6,324 nucleotides of DNA from JAWVEV01 sp033856535. GTDB lineage: Bacteria; Actinomycetota; Thermoleophilia; Miltoncostaeales; Miltoncostaeaceae. The DNA lies in contig JAWVEV010000130.1 of NCBI GenBank assembly GCA_033856535.1, positions 1 through 6,324 of the forward strand. Reading direction: 5' to 3'. Within the stretch, counting starts at the first letter, position 1. The number at the start of each line of letters is the position of its first letter. Under the pieces are notes generated by a model that was given only the letters and a program-made list of their open reading frames with translations, made no database searches and was not told where the DNA came from. Position numbers and translations under genes: made by a program. Below, piece by piece: positions 1 to 5,772 of this stretch.

Positions 1-7
1 CGCCCGC

Positions 8-664
8 CTAGCCCACCCGCAGCACCGTCGCCAGGAAGAGCTCCGGCGTCCCGCGCAGGACCTCGAGCCGCGGCTCCGGCACCTCGATCACGCGGTCGAC
101 GACCAGGCCGCGCAGCGGCTCGAGCCACCGGTCCTCCATCACCCGCTCCAGCGCCCGCCGGTCGCCGCCGAGCACCACCGCGTCCAGCCGCCCCGCCTCC
201 GCCTCGCCGACCAGGACGCGCGCCGCGACCTCCGCGGCCGCCCGGAGGGACTCCGTCGCCTCGTTCTCACGACGCCGGGCGAAGCGGCCGGAGCTGGAGC
301 CTCCCTTGCGGTGGCGCGCATGCACCAACCGCCGATCCACCTTGGACGCGACGAGGCGCGCACCCTCGAAGACGCCCGCCGCGTGGGCCCCCAGACGGAC
401 CAGCAGGACCCCCACGCGCCGCTCCATCTCGACGTGCGCCAGCAACCCGGCGACCGACGGGTCGGCCACGGGCGCGAACGGCGGCTCGACTCCCAAGGCT
501 GCTCCGTCGCCGCCCGTCAGCACCAGGCCATCGCCGTCGCGGGCCACCACGGCGACGCCGCCGTGGGCCTCGGCCCACCGGTCGAGCCAGCGGCCCAGCC
601 GCTCCGGTGGCACCTCGTAGCGCTCGCTCACGACCAGACGTATAACGGGCGCGACCCCGGGCAC
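8..664 (-). CDS. acVLRF1-type peptidyl-tRNA hydrolase (eRF1-like ribosome rescue factor), 218 aa
   Basis: This is a homologue of the actinobacterial Vms1/ANKZF1-like release factors. Characterised eukaryotic relatives release nascent chains from tRNA on stalled ribosomes, so the cytoplasmic role here is inferred from the family. The core runs from a beta-strand region (VGVLLVRLGAHAAGVF, about residues 84-99) through VASKVDRRLVHARHRKGG to the loop GGSSSGRFARRREN (121-134), which ends in the typical Arg-rich helix. DAVVLGGDR (161-169) is the following strand/loop. In related proteins I recall GGWSQQRFARRR at the loop. Here the Gln positions are Ser-Gly, so the presumed catalytic glutamine is missing. 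The GTG start at 664 is chosen because GGGAGG (complement of 673-678) lies 8 bases upstream. A GTG at 631 (residue 12) is an alternative but has no Shine-Dalgarno sequence. The gene is divergent from the 999-residue protein gene. Its stop lies 7 bases from the window edge, so its downstream neighbours are unknown. The family call is fairly sure; activity is uncertain. Confidence 0.82.
   Translation of the reverse strand: MPGVAPVIRLVVSERYEVPPERLGRWLDRWAEAHGGVAVVARDGDGLVLTGGDGAALGVEPPFAPVADPSVAGLLAHVEMERRVGVLLVRLGAHAAGVFEGARLVASKVDRRLVHARHRKGGSSSGRFARRRENEATESLRAAAEVAARVLVGEAEAGRLDAVVLGGDRRALERVMEDRWLEPLRGLVVDRVIEVPEPRLEVLRGTPELFLATVLRVG
641..646 (+). promoter_or_regulatory. Possible -10 element TATAAC for the plus-strand operon
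   Basis: TATAAC matches the -10 consensus at 5 of 6 positions and is a rare AT-rich spot in this DNA. It lies inside the 5' end of the divergent gene, where it forces three consecutive codons with A or T in the third position (GTT ATA CGT), including the rare Ile codon ATA. A transcript from it would start near 653, leaving a leader of about 70 bases before the ATG at 723. I see no good -35 box about 17 bases upstream. A weaker alternative is TTGCGC (668-673), 17 bases, TTCTAT (691-696). Confidence 0.25.
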
Positions 665-672
665 CCGTTGCG

Positions 673-678
673 CCTCCC
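673..678 (-). promoter_or_regulatory. Shine-Dalgarno site of the acVLRF1 gene
   Basis: The minus strand reads GGGAGG, then 8 bases, then GTG at 664. It is the best Shine-Dalgarno match near this gene's 5' end and decides the start codon over the downstream GTG at 631. Confidence 0.6.
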
Positions 679-689
679 GGTAGCCGCAG

Positions 690-719
690 GTTCTATGCGC
701 CCGATTCGTTGGAAGTCAG
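690..719 (-). promoter_or_regulatory. Possible promoter for the acVLRF1 gene
   Basis: Read on the minus strand, CTGACT (complement of 714-719) and TAGAAC (complement of 690-695) are separated by 18 bases. They match the sigma-70-type -35 (TTGACA) and -10 (TATAAT) boxes at 4 of 6 positions each. Transcription would begin near 683, giving a leader of about 19 bases that still contains the GGGAGG site. The -35 box would overlap the Shine-Dalgarno of the divergent gene. This is a pattern match by eye in a short gap. Confidence 0.3.
711..715 (+). promoter_or_regulatory. Shine-Dalgarno site of the propeller-VWA gene
   Basis: GGAAG lies 7 bases before the ATG at 723 and supports that start over the in-frame ATG at 750. 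It also keeps the basic n-region (RTGRR) of the signal peptide. Confidence 0.5.
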
Positions 720-722
720 AGC

Positions 723-3722
723 ATGCGGACCGGCCGGCGACTCGGTGCGATGGCGGTGGCCGGGATGGTCGCCGCCTTTGGCGTGCTCTGGCTCGCCAGC
801 GCGCCCGCCGCGCCGACCAGCTGCCGTGAGGCGGAGGTCCGGAAGGGCAGGACGGGCACCTGGACGCTCTACGCCGCGCCGATCTTCCCGGAGGGCGACT
901 CGATGGTCACCGCCCAGGCGGTCGATCCCCGCAACCCGAACCTCTGGTACATCACGAACGGCCTGGCGGTCATGGCGTCGCAGGACGGCGGCTGCTCCTG
1001 GAAGGTCTCCTACGAGCTGCCCGCGGCCCCCGCGCCCGGCCAGCCGTTCGACGTCACGACGGGCCGCATCCACGCCCTGTCGGCCGGCGGCGGGCGCGTG
1101 ATCGCCACGGCCACCGGCAACGCGAACATCGAGGAGCTGGCGGGGCAGCCCCCGCGCGAGGTGCCCGAGACGGGGGTCAGGCCGGACGCGGCCAGCGCCG
1201 CGACGGTCGTCGTGGTGTCCGAGGACTCGGGCGCGTCGTGGCGCGCCTCCGAGTCGCCGCTCCCCACCGACGGCGGCGCGCCCGGGCCGGTCGTCCAGGT
1301 TCGCGGCAGGCCGGAGGTCGTGTTCCTCGCCACGGGCATGTCGATCCGGCGCAGCGACGACGGCGGCCGCACGTTCATCACGGTCGCCCGCCTGGCGGCC
1401 GTCAAGGAGCCGCGGCAGGACCCGGCGAAGAACGACCCCAGCCCGATCGGCGGCAACGTCGCGGGCGGCGTCAACGAGATCGCCCCCGAGCCCCTGGCCG
1501 GCGAGGTCGTGATCGTCCGCGGCGACCAGTTCGCCTGGCGCTCGGTCGACGGCGGCCGGACCTTCGCGCCCGTGGTGTCCCGGCCCGAGGGCTCGAGCGA
1601 GGCGCCGGAGGGCTTCACGCTCTTCGGTCCCGCCATCGCGCCCGCCGGAGAGCTGCCCGGCCGGGTGACGTTCACGATCGGCGGCGACAAGCAGCCGGGC
1701 GTCTCCGGCTACCTGGTCTCCGAGGACGGCGGGGAGAGCTACCGGTCGCGCAGCGTGGACCAGATGGGCAGGATCAGCGGGGCGCCGGTCGCGCTCGTCT
1801 CGGGCGCCGGCTCGCGCGAGGACATGATCCTCAGCACGGCTCCGCACCCGGGCCGCGGCATCGCCAGCGTGTACCGCTGGCATCCCGGCGCCAGGCGGAT
1901 GGTCGACGTCGACGAGTTCAACCTAGGCGAGCTGCGCGGGACCCAGCTCGACGCGTCGGCCCAGCCGCGCGCGCACTTCTTCCAGGGCCGCCGGCTCGTC
2001 ACCTGGGACCTGCCGGCCGGCGGCATGGCGGCCGTGCCGGTCCGCGGGGAGCCGGACTTCATGGGCAAGCGGCCGCCGTTCAAGCTCGGCCCCGACGGGG
2101 AGCCGGAGCGCCCGCCCGACACGCCGAAGGGGCCCCAGGGCACGCTGAGCCCGGAGGGCGGGACGATCGAGGTCCCGGCGGGCTCCAGCAGGCGGGTCGA
2201 GTACAGCCTGAAGATGCCCGCCCGCCCGAGCCGGCTGGACACGTTCTTCCTGCTCGACACCTCGGGAAGCACGGACCCGTACATCATCGCCCTCTCGCGG
2301 GGCCTGACCCGCCTGGCGGAGAGCCTCTCCGAGCAGAGCATCGACGCGTGGTTCGGCCTCGGCGAGTACCAGGACTGGCTGGCGCTGCGCTACCGCCGCC
2401 GCTCCGACCTGCGTCCGCCGCAGGACGAGTGGCTGCGCTACCAGCTCGACAGCATCCGGACCAACGGCGGCCGGGAGCCCGGGTACACGGCCGTGCACCA
2501 GGCGATCACGGGGACCGGCATCCGCAAGACGCCCAGCCTCGACGGCGACCCGGTGGCGCCCGACCGCAACGCCCACTGGCGCCGCGGCACCGCGCGGCTG
2601 GTGCTGCAGATCGCGGACGAGCCGTTCTCGGAGGACCCGCACGGAGCCACGCGCGACCAGGCGGTCGAGGCGATCCGCAGCCGCGGAGTCCAGTACGTGG
2701 GAGCGGTCGTCACCGAGCGACCGCTGCCGCAGGAGACGGGCGAGCTCTGCGAGTCCCTGGACGAGTCGCCGGCCGAGCCGCCCCCGGGCACTCTTCCCGT
2801 CAACGGCCCCGAGCGCCGCGCCGACAGCTACGCGCTGCTCTGCCAGATGCTCGACCTCGCCGCCGAGGCGGGGACGCTCGCGCCGGCCGGCGGGGTGGAC
2901 TGCGACGGCGACGGCGGGGTCGACATCCCCGAGGGCCGGCCGCTCGTGTGCGTGATCCCGAACGCGCGCGTCGACGGACTGCCCGACGCGGTGCGACGGC
3001 TCGCGATGGCCGTGCGGATGGAGCAGCCGGTCCGCCTGGTGCCCGCCGAGGGCGCCCCGGTGAAGATCGAGGTGGAGCCGGCGGGGGACTTCGCGGCCGT
3101 CAACGTCCGCCAGGACAACGACCTGGCCTTCACGGCGACCTTCACCTGCAAGGCCGACCAGTCGGGCGAGAGCTACGACGTCACGCTGCAGGCCGTCGTC
3201 GACGACCTGCCGGTCGCCGAGGCCAAGCCGAAGGTGGAGTGTGGCGAGAAGGCCGCGATCGTGCCGGCGATCGCGCCGAAGAAGCGCGCGCCCGCCGCCA
3301 AGCCGGTACCGCAGAAGGCCGCCGCCGCCGCGGTGCCGCCCGCCCCCGCGAACGCCCCGGCGCCCCTGCCGCAGCAGCCGCCCCCGCCGGCGAAGGTCCC
3401 GAGCCAGGCGGCCGTGCAGGCGCAGGTGCAGGCGCCGTCGCCGATCCAGGCGACGGGCCAGGCGTCGGCCACCCAGCTGGCGCAGGGCCAGGTCGGTGCG
3501 GCGCAGCAGGAAAAGCAGGTCCAGGGGACCCTGCAGACGGTCCGGATCGACGGCGCGCCGTCGGTCACGGAGCTGGACTTCGCGAGCGCTCCCGCACAGG
3601 CCCCGGGCGACTGGCCGTGGCTCGTGCGCACGCTCGGAATGGCGGGAGTGGTCGGGGCGGCGGGAGCCGCTCTCGTCCGTAGGCGCACTCAGAGAGACAC
3701 GAGGAAGGTGCACGACCGATGA
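723..3722 (+). CDS. Exported membrane-anchored protein: Asp-box beta-propeller + integrin-beta-like VWA domain + EF-hand loop, 999 aa
   Basis: An N-terminal signal peptide (about residues 1-30; basic RTGRR, then a hydrophobic core to ASAPA) directs export. Residues about 45-445 form a BNR/sialidase-like beta-propeller with five Asp boxes: SQDGGCSW (86), SEDSGASW (166), SDDGGRTF (211), SVDGGRTF (274) and SEDGGESY (333). After a Pro-rich linker comes a VWA domain (about 505-690) with the MIDAS motif DTSGS (512-516), WFGLGEYQDW, GREPGYTAVHQAIT (E585) and LVLQIADEPF (D632). This order resembles the integrin beta I-like domain. An EF-hand-type loop, DCDGDGGVDIPE (726-737), follows, then a small beta domain (about 770-840), a Pro/Ala/Gln-rich stalk (about 843-960) and a C-terminal transmembrane helix (964-985) with a basic tail (RRR, 986-988). 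The eight cysteines (34, 91, 676, 707, 727, 743, 809, 840) could pair by proximity, as expected outside the cell. The role is unknown; ligand binding or adhesion is inferred. The stop overlaps the ftsH-like start by 4 bases, implying coupled translation. Confidence 0.88.
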   Translation: MRTGRRLGAMAVAGMVAAFGVLWLASAPAAPTSCREAEVRKGRTGTWTLYAAPIFPEGDSMVTAQAVDPRNPNLWYITNGLAVMASQDGGCSWKVSYELPAAPAPGQPFDVTTGRIHALSAGGGRVIATATGNANIEELAGQPPREVPETGVRPDAASAATVVVVSEDSGASWRASESPLPTDGGAPGPVVQVRGRPEVVFLATGMSIRRSDDGGRTFITVARLAAVKEPRQDPAKNDPSPIGGNVAGGVNEIAPEPLAGEVVIVRGDQFAWRSVDGGRTFAPVVSRPEGSSEAPEGFTLFGPAIAPAGELPGRVTFTIGGDKQPGVSGYLVSEDGGESYRSRSVDQMGRISGAPVALVSGAGSREDMILSTAPHPGRGIASVYRWHPGARRMVDVDEFNLGELRGTQLDASAQPRAHFFQGRRLVTWDLPAGGMAAVPVRGEPDFMGKRPPFKLGPDGEPERPPDTPKGPQGTLSPEGGTIEVPAGSSRRVEYSLKMPARPSRLDTFFLLDTSGSTDPYIIALSRGLTRLAESLSEQSIDAWFGLGEYQDWLALRYRRRSDLRPPQDEWLRYQLDSIRTNGGREPGYTAVHQAITGTGIRKTPSLDGDPVAPDRNAHWRRGTARLVLQIADEPFSEDPHGATRDQAVEAIRSRGVQYVGAVVTERPLPQETGELCESLDESPAEPPPGTLPVNGPERRADSYALLCQMLDLAAEAGTLAPAGGVDCDGDGGVDIPEGRPLVCVIPNARVDGLPDAVRRLAMAVRMEQPVRLVPAEGAPVKIEVEPAGDFAAVNVRQDNDLAFTATFTCKADQSGESYDVTLQAVVDDLPVAEAKPKVECGEKAAIVPAIAPKKRAPAAKPVPQKAAAAAVPPAPANAPAPLPQQPPPPAKVPSQAAVQAQVQAPSPIQATGQASATQLAQGQVGAAQQEKQVQGTLQTVRIDGAPSVTELDFASAPAQAPGDWPWLVRTLGMAGVVGAAGAALVRRRTQRDTRKVHDR
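2898..2933 (+). other. EF-hand-type calcium-binding loop within the 999-aa protein
   Basis: These bases encode DCDGDGGVDIPE, residues 726-737. Loop positions 1, 3 and 5 are Asp, 6 is Gly, 8 is a hydrophobic Val, 9 is Asp and 12 is Glu, which fits the full canonical 12-residue EF-hand pattern. No clear EF-hand helices flank it, so it is more like the isolated calcium loops of thrombospondin-3 or dockerin proteins. Cys727 and Cys743 are placed to close it with a disulfide. Calcium binding is inferred. Confidence 0.65.
3249..3602 (+). other. Low-complexity Pro/Ala/Gln-rich stalk of the 999-aa protein
   Basis: Residues about 843-960 are dominated by Pro, Ala, Gln, Val and Lys, with runs such as QQPPPP and AQVQAQ-like pieces. 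There is no predicted globular core until the transmembrane helix at 964. This is the composition of an extended, flexible spacer holding the propeller and VWA domains away from the membrane or through a cell wall. Low complexity here also explains long spurious open frames on other strands. Confidence 0.65.
3701..3708 (+). promoter_or_regulatory. Shine-Dalgarno site of the ftsH-like gene
   Basis: GAGGAAGG sits 10 bases before the ATG at 3719, inside the last codons of the upstream gene. With the ATGA overlap it fixes the start and suggests both re-initiation by terminating ribosomes and independent initiation. Confidence 0.6.
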
Positions 3723-5698
3723 ACGACGCCCACGCCCATCTCCACGACGCGCGGCCGCACGGCCGGCTCGGCGCGCCGGCCGTCAAGGCCCGCGAGCGCC
3801 TCGTCGCGTGGTGGGAGCGGACGCGCCTGCTGCCCAAGGTGACGAAGATCCTCCTCGGGCTGCTGGTCGTGCTCGTCGCCGCTCTCGCGGTCGGCCTGCT
3901 GATGCTCCGGCCCTCGCCCGCCGGGCGCGAGATCTCCCTCACGGAGCTCACCTCCCTCGCCGGGCAGGGCCGCGTGGCCGAGGCCACGCTGCTCGACCAG
4001 GACCACGTGGTCGAGGGCCGGCTCACCGCCGGCGGCTCCTCCTCGCCCGGCGGCCCGTACTTCGTGAGCTACCCCTCCAACGAGGGGACGACGGCGCGCA
4101 TCCTGGCGGCGCTCGACGAGGCGGGCGTCGCGGCGCGCGTCGACGCCCAGACGGCGAAGGCCAACACGCGCTTCCTGCTCCTCGCGATCCTCCCGATCCT
4201 CCTGCTGGCGAACCTGTTCGCGCTGTTCTTCGCCGGCCGGGGCCAGAGCGGGCTGGGCGAGGTCGAGGCGTTCGGCCGCATGGACCGCGAGGGCCAGATC
4301 GGCGGCCGGGTCACGTTCGCCGACGTGGCGGGCGTCGAGGAGGCCCAGGAGGAGCTGATGGAGGTGGTCGACTACCTCCGCGATCCCGCGAAGTACGCCT
4401 CGCTCGGAGCCATGCCGCCCAAGGGCGTCCTGCTCTTCGGCCCTCCCGGCTGCGGCAAGACGCTGCTCGCCCGGGCGGTGGCCGGCGAGGCCCGGGTCCC
4501 GTTCTTCTCGGTCTCGGGCGCGGAGTTCGTCGAGTCGCTGGTCGGCGTCGGCGCCGCCCGCGTGCGCGACCTGTTCAAGACCGTCCGCTCGGTCGCCCCG
4601 GCCATCGTCTTCATCGACGAGCTCGACGCCGCCGGCCGGCGGCGCGGCACCGGTGGCGGCGGCGGCAGCGAGGAGCGCGACCAGACGCTCAACCAGCTGC
4701 TCGTGGAGATGGACGGCTTCCAGATCGCCGAGGGCCTCGTCGTGATGGCCGCGACCAACCGGCCGGACATCCTCGACCCGGCCCTGCTGCGCCCGGGCCG
4801 CTTCGACCGGCACATCACCATCGAGCGCCCCGACGTGGAGCGGCGCCAGGCGATCCTGCGGCTGCACGCCGCCAGGCGCCCGCTGGCCGAGGACGTCGAC
4901 TTCGCCGAGCTCGCCCGCGCGACTCCCGGCTTCACCGGCGCCGACCTCGCCAACGTGCTCAACGAGGGGGCGCTGCTCGCGATCCGCGGCGGCAAGGACC
5001 TGGTCGACCGCCGGCTGCTCTCCGAGGCGGTGCAGCGCGTGCTGTCGGGCCCGCAGCGGCGCGGTCACCTGTTCACGGACGAGGAGCGCCGGCGCGTGGC
5101 CACGCACGAGGCAGGTCACGCGATCGCCGCGGCGCTGCTCGGCGACCGCGACCACGTGCACCGCGTCTCCATCGTGGCTCGCGGGCGCGGCGTCGGGACG
5201 ACCTCGCTGGAGCGCGCGGACGCGGACGCGATCTCGACCGAGGCCCAGCTGCGCACGCGCCTGGCGGTGGCCATGGCGGGCCGCGCGGCCGAGGAGCACG
5301 TCCTCGGCAATGCCTCCACGGGCTCCGCCGACGACCTCGAGCTCGCCACCCGCATCGCCCGCGAGATGGCCGGCGTGCACGGCCTCACGCCGGAGGTGGG
5401 GCTCACCGCCGTCCTCGCTCGCGACAAGGGCGCGCTCGGCAACCCGCCCGAGCTCGACGCGCTCTCCGACGAGACGCACGCTGCCTTCGACCAGGCGGTC
5501 TCGCGCCTGCTCGACGAGGGCCACGCCGCGGCGCGCCACCTGATCGCCAAGGCGTCCCCGCACCTGCACGACCTGACCGAGCGCCTGCTCGCCGACGAGC
5601 AGCTCGAGGGCCGGGCACTGGCCGAGATGCTGCCGGAGGCCATGTCCGTGACCGAGGCCGAGAGGCTCCTCGCGGGCAAGCCGCGGACGCGCGCATAG
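3719..5698 (+). CDS. ftsH: FtsH-type membrane AAA+ zinc metalloprotease (probable paralogue), 659 aa
   Basis: FtsH proteases are hexamers in the cytoplasmic membrane that use ATP to unfold and degrade membrane and soluble proteins. Here a roughly 40-residue cytoplasmic tail precedes transmembrane helix 1 (41-63). An extracytoplasmic domain of about 90 residues follows, then helix 2 (152-171). The AAA+ module has Walker A GPPGCGKT (241-248), Walker B FIDELD (D300, E301), sensor-1 and second region of homology ATNRPD (345-350), and arginine fingers in RPGRFDR (358-364). The M41 protease part has HEAGH (463-467) with the likely third zinc ligand in GSADDLE (D539). Total length is normal for FtsH. 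Oddities are Leu274 where the pore loop (usually MFVG, here SLVG) has an aromatic residue, Cys245 in place of the usual Thr in Walker A, and a His-rich N-terminus. It overlaps the propeller-VWA gene by 4 bases. High-GC actinobacteria often carry more than one ftsH copy, so this need not be the housekeeping one. The family call is near certain. Confidence 0.95.
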   Translation: MNDAHAHLHDARPHGRLGAPAVKARERLVAWWERTRLLPKVTKILLGLLVVLVAALAVGLLMLRPSPAGREISLTELTSLAGQGRVAEATLLDQDHVVEGRLTAGGSSSPGGPYFVSYPSNEGTTARILAALDEAGVAARVDAQTAKANTRFLLLAILPILLLANLFALFFAGRGQSGLGEVEAFGRMDREGQIGGRVTFADVAGVEEAQEELMEVVDYLRDPAKYASLGAMPPKGVLLFGPPGCGKTLLARAVAGEARVPFFSVSGAEFVESLVGVGAARVRDLFKTVRSVAPAIVFIDELDAAGRRRGTGGGGGSEERDQTLNQLLVEMDGFQIAEGLVVMAATNRPDILDPALLRPGRFDRHITIERPDVERRQAILRLHAARRPLAEDVDFAELARATPGFTGADLANVLNEGALLAIRGGKDLVDRRLLSEAVQRVLSGPQRRGHLFTDEERRRVATHEAGHAIAAALLGDRDHVHRVSIVARGRGVGTTSLERADADAISTEAQLRTRLAVAMAGRAAEEHVLGNASTGSADDLELATRIAREMAGVHGLTPEVGLTAVLARDKGALGNPPELDALSDETHAAFDQAVSRLLDEGHAAARHLIAKASPHLHDLTERLLADEQLEGRALAEMLPEAMSVTEAERLLAGKPRTRA

Positions 5699-5725
5699 CT
5701 CGCTTATCCAGACGTTCCAGCGCTG

Positions 5726-5758
5726 ACCGGGGGCGGGCCGCCGTCGACCGCCCCCGGT
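5726..5758 (+). terminator. Perfect 11-bp GC-rich hairpin after the ftsH-like gene
   Basis: ACCGGGGGCGG (5726-5736) and CCGCCCCCGGT (5748-5758) are exact inverted complements around an 11-base loop. It begins 28 bases after the ftsH-like stop. There is no T-run downstream (AGGTTCGGG follows), so it is either a U-less terminator of the kind proposed in high-GC bacteria or an RNA processing/attenuation structure. Its right arm ends 14 bases before the lipoprotein ATG at 5773 and covers part of the only Shine-Dalgarno-like bases there (GGTAGG, 5756-5761). Confidence 0.5.
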
Positions 5759-5772
5759 AGGTTCGGGCGCCG

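Noticed and set aside
813..824. Lipoprotein reading of the 999-aa protein at PTSC (Cys34)
   Set aside because: The residues before Cys do not fit a lipobox (Leu-Ala/Ser-Gly/Ala-Cys), and a C-terminal helix already anchors the protein.
311..829. Plus-strand open frame spanning the divergent gap and both flanking genes
   Set aside because: It overlaps the well-supported acVLRF1 gene and the signal peptide of the next gene; composition is non-protein-like.
840..2060. True sialidase activity for the propeller
   Set aside because: Asp boxes are structural. I could not identify the catalytic Arg triad or Tyr/Glu pair with confidence, and non-enzymatic BNR propellers are common.
1238..3682. 814-codon open frame on the plus strand, offset from the propeller-VWA gene
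   Set aside because: Its product is an Arg/Ala/Pro/Gly-rich string with no domains, as expected from a shifted frame of GC-rich coding DNA. The frame from 723 has clear domains throughout.
2221..4700. MoxR-VWA type chaperone pair
   Set aside because: The AAA+ partner is an FtsH with two membrane helices and an HEAGH protease site, not a MoxR ATPase, and the VWA domain is extracytoplasmic rather than cytosolic.
3241..5760. 839-codon plus-strand open frame covering the ftsH-like gene
   Set aside because: Arg-rich low-complexity translation with no motifs; the frame from 3719 carries every FtsH motif.
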